Below are positions 26,347 through 34,552 of a DNA stretch of 64,000 nucleotides, piece after piece. Made by a program: the position numbers and the translations under genes. The stretch covers positions 186,001 through 250,000 of the forward strand of contig CAVYZK010000004.1 in the NCBI GenBank assembly GCA_963772935.1, in the 5' to 3' direction. The stretch comes from JANNNF01 sp963772935. Lineage in GTDB: Bacteria; Pseudomonadota; Alphaproteobacteria; Rhodobacterales; Rhodobacteraceae. The notes beneath the pieces are model-generated. The model searched no databases. It was not told the origin of the DNA and saw nothing but the letters and a program-made list of their open reading frames with translations. Numbering within the stretch: the first letter of the stretch is position 1; each line of letters opens with the position of its first letter.

Positions 26347-26398
26347 ATACGGATCCTCTACGGATTCTCTACAGTGTCTTTACGCCTTCTCTACAGCG
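26343..26398. repeat. 11-nt periodic CTCTAC array, copy A
   Basis: The triplet TAC occurs at 26348, 26359, 26370, 26381 and 26392, exactly 11 nt apart each time, mostly within CTCTAC or CTTTAC. The stretch starts at the mtaB stop codon and ends before the double-palindrome element. A second array with the same count and period lies at 55825-55879, and both share the 17-mer GATCCTCTACGGATTCT. The function is unknown. Confidence 0.7.
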
Positions 26399-26406
26399 TT
26401 TCCGGC

Positions 26407-26452
26407 CCAAAATCCTTCAAAGGATTTTGCAATTTTCTTCGAAGAAAATTGG
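26407..26452. repeat. Double-palindrome intergenic element, copy A
   Basis: Two perfect or near-perfect palindromes stand side by side: CAAAATCCTT-CA-AAGGATTTTG (408-429) and CAATTTTCTTC/GAAGAAAATTG (430-451). The same pair in inverted order is at 60738-60782. Here it lies between convergent genes and could end transcription from both sides. Confidence 0.75.
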
Positions 26453-26456
26453 CGCC

Positions 26457-27179
26457 CTAAATCATCCGTATCACATCCTTGCCCACCGCCAGAACATACC
26501 CACGCCGGGCAATGGTCTTGACCAGCAACTCACTCACCAACTGATTTCCAAGCGTATCGCGCAACCGCTTGATCCGCGTCGCCCCCGCCGCCTCGTCGCA
26601 ATCCACCTCGTTGCGGCCCGAAATCACCGCCTCGATCTGCGCGCCGGTCAGCACCTCATCATCCATCCGCGCCTCAGCCAGAACCGACAGTGTTTCCAGC
26701 GCCGCTTCGGTCAGCGCAAACTCCAGATCATTGATGTAAACCGCTCTGGACTCACGAGAAATCATCAATGTCGCCACCTGAATCCCCGACCGTTGAATGG
26801 CCGAAATCCGGCGGTTCAGCGCGATGATCGTGACCAGAAACACCAGCGCCGCCACCAGCAATGCGGTCGAAAACACCAGCAGCACAAAGATCACCGACCG
26901 ATAGCTGATCAGCACCTCGGAAAACGAGGTGCCAGATTGTGCCAGTATTTCCAACAGCTTGATCTCGGCCCCGGTGCGCAGATCGTCGTTTTCGACGAAA
27001 ATCTGTTCCACCCGCGCGTTGAAGGCATTGGCATCGGGCAGGTTCAGGAACAGGAACAGCGCCGCCCCCAGCAAGATCACCACAATCGCGGCAATCCCGC
27101 CCGCCACCACCCGGTTGCCGCTGCGCAGACTGTCAGTAGCGGAGGAAATAAGCTCCGGCACTCGCTTTCCTTTCATCAA
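26457..27179 (-). CDS. Membrane-anchored winged-helix regulator
   Basis: The 240-aa protein has two strong membrane helices, ~27-46 (VAGGIAAIVVILLGAALFLF) and ~93-117 (VIFVLLVFSTALLVAALVFLV). The short segment between them would face the periplasm. The C-terminal ~95 residues look like an OmpR-type winged helix (FALTEAALETLSVLAEARMDDEVLTG ... RIKRLRDTLGNQL ... IARRGYVL). This is a ToxR-like principle with the order reversed. The start overlaps the upstream small exported gene by 47 nt, so the two are probably co-expressed. The target genes are unknown. Confidence 0.7.
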   Translation of the reverse strand: MMKGKRVPELISSATDSLRSGNRVVAGGIAAIVVILLGAALFLFLNLPDANAFNARVEQIFVENDDLRTGAEIKLLEILAQSGTSFSEVLISYRSVIFVLLVFSTALLVAALVFLVTIIALNRRISAIQRSGIQVATLMISRESRAVYINDLEFALTEAALETLSVLAEARMDDEVLTGAQIEAVISGRNEVDCDEAAGATRIKRLRDTLGNQLVSELLVKTIARRGYVLAVGKDVIRMI

Positions 27180-27417
27180 GGCCCTCGGGGCCGAAGGTGG
27201 ACAAAACGGTCAGCAAGGTCCAGCCATCGCTGGCCAGACGCGGGGCCAGTTCATCCTTGGCGGCCCCCCGGCTGCAATTGCCATCCGACACTTGCGCCAC
27301 ACCATAGTGCAGCCGTAACGGGGCATCCTGCTTGGCTTTGTAATCGGCAAAACACTCGGCCGATGCCGGGCTGGCAAACGCCAGCAGCAGGGCCGCAACG
27401 GCTAGGATCGGTTTCAT
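27133..27417 (-). CDS. Small exported protein, 94 aa, function unknown
   Basis: It starts MKPILAVAALLLAFASPASA, a clean signal peptide, leaving a mature domain of about 74 residues with two cysteines (ECFADYK and GNCSRG) and the tail STFGPEGLDERKASAGAYFLRY. A longer in-frame upstream extension lacks the signal sequence at its start and is rejected. The 3' end overlaps the start of the membrane winged-helix gene, which suggests translational coupling and a possible sensor/partner relation. I recognise no named family. Confidence 0.7.
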   Translation of the reverse strand: MKPILAVAALLLAFASPASAECFADYKAKQDAPLRLHYGVAQVSDGNCSRGAAKDELAPRLASDGWTLLTVLSTFGPEGLDERKASAGAYFLRY

Positions 27418-27599
27418 TTTCTTGGCTCCGCTCAGGAACAGGCTCGATGCGGTCAACATGCGCGCAGACGGATTGATATTCAATAACAACAGGGGTTTCG
27501 CCGCCATGTTATCGCCTATCAACCCCCGGTTATTGCTTGTCCTGGGGGGGCGGACCGACGCTTGGGCATGATCCATCCGCAACCTGACAGGAGGCCCAG

Positions 27600-28070
27600 A
27601 TGACCAAACTGCATTCCCTCACCCTCGCCGAAACGGGCTTTGCGTCCCGTAACCCTGCGCCCAAATCTTTCCGTCGTCTTGCGAATGTGATCACCGCAGG
27701 GGCGGTTGCGGTGTCGTTGCTGCTGGCCTCTGCGGTTCCGGTACGGGCCGGGGGGCGCGATGATCTGGCCAAGGCGCTGATTGCCGCCATCGTCATCGGG
27801 GCCCTGCTGCATTCGTCCAACAAAGGCCACGCCGCCCCACCCCCGGCCCCGCCACCCCAACCCGTGCAGCGCCCCCGCCTGCCCGGGGTCTGTGCGATTG
27901 ATATCAACAGCCAGCGGCGGGTGTTCTCGGAAAATTGCCTGCGCCGTGAGGGGTTTGCGCACCGCCTGCCCGAACGTTGCGCGTCTGAGGCCCGGATTTA
28001 TGGCCGCTGGGACCGGATCTATGGCTCGGAATGTCTGCGCGCGGCAGGCTTCAACGTTTCGGGTCGCTAA
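27600..28070 (+). CDS. Exported hypothetical protein with proline-rich linker
   Basis: The 156-aa product has a basic N-terminus, a hydrophobic signal/anchor segment (VITAGAVAVSLLLASAVPVRA), a second hydrophobic stretch (LIAAIVIGALLH), a proline-rich linker (APPPAPPPQPVQRPRLPG) and a Cys-containing C-terminal domain (GVCAID, ENCLRR, ERCASE, SECLRA). Four regularly spaced cysteines suggest two disulfides in the periplasm. A GGAGG-type RBS (27589-27596, CAGGAGGC) precedes ATG 27600. It is divergent from the small exported gene at 27417. The function is unknown. Confidence 0.7.
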   Translation: MTKLHSLTLAETGFASRNPAPKSFRRLANVITAGAVAVSLLLASAVPVRAGGRDDLAKALIAAIVIGALLHSSNKGHAAPPPAPPPQPVQRPRLPGVCAIDINSQRRVFSENCLRREGFAHRLPERCASEARIYGRWDRIYGSECLRAAGFNVSGR

Positions 28071-28206
28071 GGCGGACCTGATCAGGCCGGGAGCCCTTTC
28101 CCGGCCCACCTGCGGGGGAGGGGGGTGAGCAGCCCTTCCCCCGCTTCTTTGCCCCCCGTTTCTTTGCCCCCTGTTTCAGCATCGCTGACTGAGGTATGCC
28201 GCAGCC

Positions 28207-28839
28207 ATGCCCCGCACCCCGCCAGATTTCGCCCATGAGTCCGCAGCCCTCGCCACCGGGGCAACCTTTGTCGTCGGTGTGGATGAGGTGGGTCGCGGTC
28301 CGCTGGCTGGCCCCGTCACTGCCGCCGCTGTCCGGCTGGACCCGGCCTGCATTCCGCAGGGCCTGGGTGACAGCAAAACCCTGTCTCTTGCGACCCGTGA
28401 GCGGCTTTACACCGAACTGATGGTCTGCGCGCAGGTCAGTATCGCCCATGCCACGGTCGCGGAAATCGACCAGATGAACATCCTGCGCGCCAGCCACCTT
28501 GCGATGACCCGCGCCATTGCGGGGCTTCCGGCAGATTATGCGCTGATCGACGGCAATCTTATGCCCCGCGATATGCCCTGCGCGGGGCAGGCGATCATCA
28601 AGGGCGATGCCAAATCGCTGTCCATCGCGGCGGCGTCGATTGTGGCCAAGGTGACGCGCGACCGGATCATGGTGGATTTGGCGCAACAGCACCCCGGCTA
28701 TGGGTGGGAATCAAACGCTGGCTACCCCACGGCAGCCCATCTGGCGGCGCTTCTAAATCTTGGTGTGACCGCTTGGCATAGGCGTTCGTTCCGGCCCGTA
28801 CACAACATCTTGTATCAAGGTAAATCTATAACCCCTTGA
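28207..28839 (+). CDS. rnhB: Ribonuclease HII
   Basis: This 210-aa enzyme cleaves RNA in RNA-DNA hybrids and at single ribonucleotides. The catalytic acidic residues Asp26 and Glu27 are in VVGVDEVGRGPLAGPV; DGNLMP and KGDAKSLSIAAASIVAKVTRD carry the remaining signature. The tail HRRSFRPV is typical. Its stop codon overlaps the first of three GANTC sites in front of the ccrM-type gene. Confidence 0.96.
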   Translation: MPRTPPDFAHESAALATGATFVVGVDEVGRGPLAGPVTAAAVRLDPACIPQGLGDSKTLSLATRERLYTELMVCAQVSIAHATVAEIDQMNILRASHLAMTRAIAGLPADYALIDGNLMPRDMPCAGQAIIKGDAKSLSIAAASIVAKVTRDRIMVDLAQQHPGYGWESNAGYPTAAHLAALLNLGVTAWHRRSFRPVHNILYQGKSITP

Positions 28840-28876
28840 TTCAATAAAGAATTTGACTGCGAATCACTTGTGACTC
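28838..28876. promoter_or_regulatory. Cluster of three GANTC sites upstream of ccrM
   Basis: GATTC (28838-28842), GAATC (28861-28865) and GACTC (28872-28876) lie within 39 bp, 50-90 nt before the methyltransferase start. GANTC is the recognition site of CcrM itself, so methylation-dependent autoregulation is plausible, as known for the Caulobacter ccrM promoter. Confidence 0.6.
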
Positions 28877-28927
28877 ATCCTGCATCACAACAACGGCATC
28901 AACGAATAGCCGGGGACAGAGGCAGAT

Positions 28928-30074
28928 ATGGCGATCAAAACACTGACGGCCAAACCAGTTGCGGCCACCACAACGGATGTCCAGCTTCCGTTGAACCAGA
29001 TCCTCGATGGCGATTGTGTAGAGCGGATGAACGCGCTGCCCGCCGGATCCATCGACCTGATTTTCGCCGACCCCCCCTACAATCTGCAACTCAAGGGCAG
29101 CCTGCACCGGCCTGACAACAGCCTTGTCGATGCGGTGGATGACCACTGGGACCAGTTCGCCAGCTTTGCCAGCCTATGACGCCTTTACCCGTGACTGGCT
29201 GGCGGCGGCCAAGCGGTTGCTGAAACCCAACGGGGCGATCTGGGTGATCGGCAGCTATCACAACATCTTCCGCGTCGGTGCCGTGTTGCAGGACCAGGGC
29301 TATTGGATGCTGAACGACGTGATCTGGCGCAAGTCGAACCCGATGCCGAATTTCAAGGGCAAACGGCTGACCAACGCGCATGAAACCCTGATCTGGGCCA
29401 GCCGCGATCAGTCGTCGAAATACACCTTCAACTATGAGGCGCTGAAGGCGCTGAACGACGGTATCCAGATGCGGTCAGACTGGGTGCTGCCGATCTGCAC
29501 CGGGCATGAACGCCTGAAAGACGCGAACGGCGACAAGGCGCATCCGACGCAAAAACCCGAAAGCCTGCTGCACCGTCTGCTGGTGGCAACGACGAACCCC
29601 GGCGACGTGGTGCTGGACCCGTTCTTCGGCACCGGCACCACCGGGGCCGTGGCGAAAATGCTGGGCCGCGATTTCATCGGGATCGAGCGGGAAGAGGCCT
29701 ACCGCACCGTCGCCGCCGACCGAATTTCCCGGGTGCGCCGCTTTGATGCAAGTGCCTTGGAAACCACCGGGTCGAAACGCGCCGAACCGCGGGTGCCCTT
29801 CGGGCAGGTGGTGGAACGCGGCATGCTGCGCCCGGGGGAGGAATTGTTTTCCATCGGCAACCGCTTCATGGCCAAGGTCCGTGCCGATGGCACGCTGATC
29901 GGCAATGATGTGAAGGGGTCGATCCATCAGGTGGGGGCCGCACTGGAAGGCGCGCCGTCCTGCAATGGCTGGACCTACTGGCATTTCAAACGCGACGGCA
30001 AGATGATCCCCATCGACCTTCTGCGCCAACAAATAAGGGCCGAGATGGAGGCAGACCAGACTCGCCCGAACTGA
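28928..30074 (+). CDS. ccrM: CcrM-type GANTC DNA methyltransferase (one frameshift)
   Basis: This ~380-aa beta-class N6-adenine methyltransferase acts after replication in alphaproteobacteria. The N-terminal catalytic motif FADPPYNLQL is followed much later by the SAM-binding motif DPFFGTGTTGAVA, the order typical of the class. The C-terminal ~80 residues (GTLIGNDVKGSIHQVG, CNGWTYWHF) are the RAMA domain of CcrM proteins. An extra base near 29174 breaks the frame between HWDQFASFAS and YDAFTRDWLAAAKRLL. CcrM is usually important for fitness, so a sequence error is likely. A strong terminator follows. Confidence 0.9.
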
Positions 30075-30135
30075 CCCCGTTCCCAAGACAGGGTTCCGAG
30101 ACGCCTGTGCCATGGTCCGCCCGTGGTGCCACTTA

Positions 30136-30165
30136 CCCCGCCATGCTTGCATGGCGGGGTTTTTT
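30136..30165 (+). terminator. Rho-independent terminator of ccrM
   Basis: A perfect 10-bp stem CCCCGCCATG/CATGGCGGGG with loop CTTG is followed by six T. It ends exactly at the stop of the convergent LuxR-type gene. Confidence 0.93.
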
Positions 30166-30680
30166 CACGTCTTGGCAGGCACACCCAACCCCGCGATCAC
30201 ATCTTCAATCACGACCGAGATCAGCTCTGCGCGGTTCGACACACCTGCCTTGCGATAAATCGCCGTGCTTTGCGCCTTGATGGTGCCATCCCGCGTGTCC
30301 CGCATCCGCGCGATATCGGCGACGGATACGCCCTTGATCGACAGCAGGGCCACATCGCGTTCGGCGGGGGTCAGGCCCCATGTTTCAAAATGCTGGTCCA
30401 GCACCGTCTGAAACGCGCCACTTGCGGCGGCAAGCTGGCTTTCCACCCGCGCGTTGCGCTGCATCACCTTGCGCAATTCGCGCAGGGCCAGCACGGCCCC
30501 CAGGATCAGCCCGGCGATGGCGGCCAGTTCGGCCCAGGAATGGCGGTCCATGTCCTGCCATTCGCTGGCGACGTCCCAGATGAATACCACCCCGCAGGCA
30601 ATCTGCAGGGCGGCTGCCGCCATAAAGACGGATCGTTGCAGGCCAAGGCTGCGGGCGCTGTCAGGGTTTGGGGTTTTCAT
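30165..30680 (-). CDS. Membrane-anchored LuxR-family regulator
   Basis: The 171-aa product has two N-terminal membrane helices (VFMAAAALQIACGVVFIW and AELAAIAGLILGAVLAL), a short coiled-coil (ELRKVMQRNARVESQLAAASG) and a C-terminal LuxR/NarL helix-turn-helix (WGLTPAERDVALLSIKGVSVADIARMR then GTIKAQSTAIYRKAGVSNRAELI). It lacks a receiver domain, so the signal would come through the membrane part. The ATG at 30680 overlaps the cytochrome b561 gene by 20 nt; a GTG 15 nt earlier is possible. Membership of the PepSY / cytochrome b561 operon suggests it senses envelope redox state. Confidence 0.8.
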   Translation of the reverse strand: MKTPNPDSARSLGLQRSVFMAAAALQIACGVVFIWDVASEWQDMDRHSWAELAAIAGLILGAVLALRELRKVMQRNARVESQLAAASGAFQTVLDQHFETWGLTPAERDVALLSIKGVSVADIARMRDTRDGTIKAQSTAIYRKAGVSNRAELISVVIEDVIAGLGVPAKT

Positions 30681-31215
30681 GCGCGGGTTTATCACCCGTG
30701 ATCATCGACAGCACAAGGTTCTCACGGTGCCTGCGGCTGGCAACCGCCACCCCGGCCAGATGGAACACCACCAGCGCCAGCAGCACGTTCACCAGAGTCT
30801 TGTGCAGATCTTCCACCCATTCCACCCCGAAATAGGCGTCCATCCCCATCATATATCCGCTGCCCCCCACGCCGATCAGGGTGACAAGCAGCGCGAGCAC
30901 CATGGCCCCGCCCGCAGGGTTGTGGCCCAGATAGCGGGCCTCACGCCCCGCCAGAATGTCGCGCAGATAGTTCAACACGCGCACGGGCCCGGCCACGAAA
31001 TCCGCAAACCGCGCGTGCCGCCCGCCGATCAGCCCCCAGATCAGGCGAAATCCGACCAGCCCCACCACGATATAGCCAAGGGTGCGGTGCAGGTAGCGCT
31101 GTTCGGCAAGCAGATAGCTGGCCGCCACCATCGCAACCAGCGACCAGTGAAACAGCCGCACGCCGATATCCCAGACCCGGATTTTGGCATCATGGGAGGA
31201 GTTTGAAAGACTCAT
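30661..31215 (-). CDS. Cytochrome b561 family membrane protein
   Basis: The 184-aa product has four membrane helices and histidines placed as in bacterial di-heme cytochrome b561 proteins: WDIGVRLFHWSLV, YLHRTLGYIVVG, and DLHKTLVNVLLALVVFHLAG. It would shuttle electrons from quinol to a periplasmic partner. The start is taken at MSLSNSSHDAK (31215); an upstream in-frame ATG at 31230 is also possible. The gene lies between a PepSY protein gene upstream and the LuxR-type gene it overlaps. Confidence 0.88.
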   Translation of the reverse strand: MSLSNSSHDAKIRVWDIGVRLFHWSLVAMVAASYLLAEQRYLHRTLGYIVVGLVGFRLIWGLIGGRHARFADFVAGPVRVLNYLRDILAGREARYLGHNPAGGAMVLALLVTLIGVGGSGYMMGMDAYFGVEWVEDLHKTLVNVLLALVVFHLAGVAVASRRHRENLVLSMITGDKPAHENPKP

Positions 31216-31268
31216 GGTAAGCTCCGGCATAAGGGGGCCACCCCGAAAGGCAGCCCCAAGGTCAGCGA

Positions 31269-31526
31269 TCAGCTTTCGATCCGCTCCAGTTCGGCACTGG
31301 TGTTCGGGTCAAAGAACACCTCCATCTTCACGTCAGCTTGGGTGCCGTAAATCTCATAGCAGTTGCCCTCGTTGATCTTGAAAGACAGCACTTTGCCACC
31401 GCCATCCTCAAAGGATTTGATCGATTCCCAGACGGGTTTCACTGTCTCACCGGGGGTGCAGGACGGCTCTGCCAAGACAGGGGCGGCGGCACAGACCAGG
31501 GTCAGGCACAGTATTTGCAGCTTCAT
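31269..31526 (-). CDS. PepSY-domain periplasmic protein
   Basis: The 85-aa product has a signal peptide (MKLQILCLTLVCAAAPVLA) and a single small PepSY-like domain (ESIKSFEDGGGKVLSFKINEGNCYEIYGTQADVKMEVFFDPNTSAEL). It is the first gene of a three-gene operon with cytochrome b561 and the membrane LuxR protein. Small PepSY proteins often accompany b561 cytochromes and may bind or protect them. Two cysteines (SC, NC) could form a disulfide. Confidence 0.82.
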   Translation of the reverse strand: MKLQILCLTLVCAAAPVLAEPSCTPGETVKPVWESIKSFEDGGGKVLSFKINEGNCYEIYGTQADVKMEVFFDPNTSAELERIES

Positions 31527-31770
31527 AGGATATTCCTTTGTTCAACACGCCCCCGGCAAACCGCCGGGCACAGTTGCGACAAAACCCTGTCGGATGCCGC
31601 AGGGCCATTGGCGCAAGGTTTATTTCGGCGCGCATAAGCCCGGGCTTACAGGCATCGGCAAACCGGCCTCTAGCCGAATGCGCCACCCTTTGCCGCCCCG
31701 ATCCCTGCATCATCCCATTGCATTTCGGATACAAATCCCGCCCCATGGCGGCAACAGACAGGAGCTTTTG

Positions 31771-33321
31771 ATGAACGGCGCTGAAACCCTTGTCAAAACC
31801 CTGCTCGCGTCGGGGGTGACTACATGTTTCGCCAATCCCGGCACGTCCGAGATGCACTTTGTGGCGGCACTTGATGCCCATCCGGATATGCGCTGTGTGC
31901 TGTGCCTGTTTGAGGGCGGGGCGTCCGGGGCGGCGGATGGCTATTTTCGGATGACCGGGCAAGTGGCGGCCACGCTGCTGCATCTGGCACCGGGGTTTGG
32001 CAACGCGTTCGCCAATCTGCACAACGCCCGCAAGGCGCAATCTGGCGTGCTAAACATCATGGGCGATCATGCGACGTATCATTTGCGCTATGAGGCCCCG
32101 CTGAAGGGCGACACTGTCGGGGTCAGCCGTGCCGTATCACACTGGACCCGGGTCAGCACCGATGCCGGTGCGGTGGCGACCGATGGCGCTGCGGCCATTC
32201 AGGTGGCGCGGTCAAACGGGGGCCAGATTGCGACGCTGATCCTGCCCGCCAACACCGCGTGGGACACGGCCCCGCCGCCCGCGCCAACCCTGCCCGCCCC
32301 AAGCCCGCCGCCGCTGCACCGCCCGACCACGGCACAACTGGCAGCCGCGCTGCGGGCATTGCGCGAACCGGGGGCGGTGTTGCTGTTGGACGGCCCGGCA
32401 CTGCGGGGCGGCAACCCGCTGCTGGCCGCCCGCATCGCCAAGGCCACCGGGGCGCGGCTGATGTGCCCCTATCTTGTCGCCCGCCTGCGCCGTGGGGCAG
32501 GGGCGGTGCCCGTGCAGCGCATGGCGTACCGGATCGAAGACAACCTTGCGCTGCTGGCTGATGCGCCGGTGATGGTGCTGTGTGGTGCCAACCGCCCCGC
32601 GGGGTTCTTTGCCTATCCGGGCAAGCCCAGCCTGCCCGAAAACCCCGATGGCCGGCTGGTTGAGCTGTGCGAGGCCAGCATGGATATCGGCTGGGCGCTG
32701 CAAACGCTGACCGTCTGGCTGGGCGCGGGTGACCTTGGCCCCGAGGATATGACAAAGTTGTCGCTGCCCGATATGCCAACAGGTGCAATGAGCCTGCAAT
32801 CCTTGGGTGATGCGACGGCTGCCTTGCTGCCCGAGGACGCGATTGTGGTCGATGAAGGCATATCGTCGTCACGGTTTTTCACCGGCCCCCTGGCCTCGGC
32901 GCGGGGGCATGACGTACTGGCGATCACGGGCGGTGCGATCGGCTTTGGTCTGCCCTGTGCCGTTGGGGCGGCGGTTGCCTGCCCGGACCGCAAGGTGGTG
33001 GTGCTGCAGGGTGACGGGTCGGCGATGTACACGCTGCAATCGCTGTGGACGATGGCGCGCGAAGGGTTGGATGTCTGTGTGATCCTGCTGGCCAATCGGG
33101 GCTACCAGATCTTGCGCGACGAGCTGACCGCCGTGGGGGCGAAGCCGGGTCGCAACTCGGCGCGGATGTTTGATGTGGAAAACCCCACGCTGGACTGGGT
33201 GGCCCTTGCCCGGGGTCACGGGGTTGACGCCAGTCGCGTGACCGACATTGACCAGTTTGTGGCGACCTTCGCCACCGCGATGGAAACCCGTGGCCCCAGT
33301 CTGATCGAGGTGATGCTGTAG
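31771..33321 (+). CDS. Thiamine-diphosphate enzyme (acetolactate-synthase-like)
   Basis: This 516-aa protein has the three ThDP-enzyme domains. The N-terminal PYR domain has the catalytic Glu in LCLFEGGASGAADGYFRMTG. A central domain follows, and the C-terminal PP domain holds the GDGSAMYTLQSLWTMAREGLDVCVILLANRGY cofactor motif. It is annotated in relatives as acetolactate synthase large subunit-like or benzoylformate-decarboxylase-like. No regulatory subunit gene is adjacent and no FAD-specific motif is obvious, so biosynthetic acetolactate synthase is unlikely. GGAG at 31761-31764 precedes the ATG. The substrate is not known. Confidence 0.82.
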   Translation: MNGAETLVKTLLASGVTTCFANPGTSEMHFVAALDAHPDMRCVLCLFEGGASGAADGYFRMTGQVAATLLHLAPGFGNAFANLHNARKAQSGVLNIMGDHATYHLRYEAPLKGDTVGVSRAVSHWTRVSTDAGAVATDGAAAIQVARSNGGQIATLILPANTAWDTAPPPAPTLPAPSPPPLHRPTTAQLAAALRALREPGAVLLLDGPALRGGNPLLAARIAKATGARLMCPYLVARLRRGAGAVPVQRMAYRIEDNLALLADAPVMVLCGANRPAGFFAYPGKPSLPENPDGRLVELCEASMDIGWALQTLTVWLGAGDLGPEDMTKLSLPDMPTGAMSLQSLGDATAALLPEDAIVVDEGISSSRFFTGPLASARGHDVLAITGGAIGFGLPCAVGAAVACPDRKVVVLQGDGSAMYTLQSLWTMAREGLDVCVILLANRGYQILRDELTAVGAKPGRNSARMFDVENPTLDWVALARGHGVDASRVTDIDQFVATFATAMETRGPSLIEVML

Positions 33322-33437
33322 GATGGGCGGTCCCGGCAAAGCCGGGTTCGCCCATCCCCGAGTCCCGAAGGTTTTGAAATGCGGGGCGGTTACAAGGATG
33401 GGCGAACCCTGCGCTGTCGCGCAGGAACCGCCCATCC
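33321..33437. repeat. Pair of hairpin repeats (GGATGGGCG...CGCCCATCC)
   Basis: Two hairpins with the same outer arms occur at 33321-33357 (GGATGGGCG-GT-CCCGGC-AAA-GCCGGG-TT-CGCCCATCC) and 33396-33437 (GGATGGGCGAACCCTGCGC...GCGCAGGAACCGCCCATCC). They fill the space between the ThDP enzyme and mnmH and look like REP-type elements. A third partial relative (GATGGGCA-ATG-TGCCCATC) lies before rpsP. Confidence 0.75.
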
Positions 33438-33474
33438 TACTGGCCCCTTGGGCAGGCCTGCGCTACAAGGCGGC

Positions 33475-34536
33475 ATGGCGATTACCCTGACCTCTCTGAC
33501 CGATCTTGCAGCGCATGGCTTTGATGACATCATCGACGCCCGCGCCCCTGCCGAATATGCCGAAGATCACCTGCCCGGCGCGATCAGCCTGCCGGTGCTG
33601 GACGACGCCGAGCGCGCGCAGGTCGGCACCATCTACAAACAAGTGAACCCCTTCACCGCCCGCAAGCTGGGCGCGGCTTTGGTGGCGCAAAACGCAGCGC
33701 GACACCTGCAAGGCCCCTTGGCGGATAGGCCCGGCGGCTGGAGGCCCTTGGTTTATTGCTGGCGCGGCGGGCAGCGGTCGGGGTCGTTTGCGATGATCCT
33801 GAGCCAGATCGGCTGGCGGGTAGAAACCATCGCGGGCGGCTACAAGGCGTGGCGCGGGCTGGTGGTCAAGGCGCTGTACGACACGCCCTTTCCCGCCCGG
33901 GTGGTGGTGCTGGACGGCAATACCGGGTCGGCCAAGACCGATATCCTGAACCGCCTGCCCGCGCGCGGCGTGCAGGTGATTGATCTGGAAGGGCTGGCCA
34001 ATCATCGCGGCTCGCTGTTCGGGTCGATGGGCGCGCAGCCCAGCCAAAAGGCGTTCGACTGTGCGCTTGCGATGGCGGTGTCGCGGCTGGACCCACTGCG
34101 CCCGGTGGTGATCGAGGCAGAAAGCTCAAAAGTCGGTGAGTGCCGCCTGCCGCCCGAGATCTGGAAGGCCATGGTCGCCGCCCCCCGCATCGCCATTTCC
34201 GCCCCCCGCGCCGCGCGGGCGCAGTATCTGGTGCGGGCCTATGACGATCTGGTCGCCGACGGCGCGCGTCTGGCGCAGGTGGTGGGCCAGTTGCGCCACG
34301 CCCACGCCGCCCGCCAGATTGCCGACTGGCAGGCCATGGCGGCAAGCGGGGCGTTTGTTGACCTTGCCGACGGGCTGATGGCCGCGCATTACGACCCGCG
34401 CTATGAAAAGCACCGCGCGCGGCTGGAGGAGGCCCGCATCGGTGGCACTCTGCGCGACGTTTCGGCGGATGGGTTGGCGGAGGCTGATCTTGACGCCTTG
34501 GCAGACCAGGTGGCGGCGGCGGTTCTGCGCGGTTGA
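33475..34536 (+). CDS. mnmH: tRNA 2-selenouridine synthase
   Basis: The 353-aa MnmH (SelU/YbbB) protein replaces sulfur by selenium at U34 of certain tRNAs using selenophosphate. The N-terminal rhodanese domain has the catalytic Cys in LVYCWRGGQRSGSFAMIL. The C-terminal half is a P-loop ATPase-like domain (VVLDGNTGSAKTDIL) with ESSKVGECRLP. The selenophosphate-producing gene selD lies convergently 57 nt away, giving a complete route from selenide to selenouridine. Confidence 0.93.
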   Translation: MAITLTSLTDLAAHGFDDIIDARAPAEYAEDHLPGAISLPVLDDAERAQVGTIYKQVNPFTARKLGAALVAQNAARHLQGPLADRPGGWRPLVYCWRGGQRSGSFAMILSQIGWRVETIAGGYKAWRGLVVKALYDTPFPARVVVLDGNTGSAKTDILNRLPARGVQVIDLEGLANHRGSLFGSMGAQPSQKAFDCALAMAVSRLDPLRPVVIEAESSKVGECRLPPEIWKAMVAAPRIAISAPRAARAQYLVRAYDDLVADGARLAQVVGQLRHAHAARQIADWQAMAASGAFVDLADGLMAAHYDPRYEKHRARLEEARIGGTLRDVSADGLAEADLDALADQVAAAVLRG

Positions 34537-34552
34537 GAGGGTGGCAGGCCGC

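Noticed and set aside
26347..26398. CRISPR array
   Set aside because: The repeat unit is only 11 nt with no separate spacers and no cas genes in the window.
28141..28180. Direct repeat TTTGCCCCC-YGTTTC in front of rnhB
   Set aside because: Only two imperfect 15-nt copies; likely slippage with no further support.
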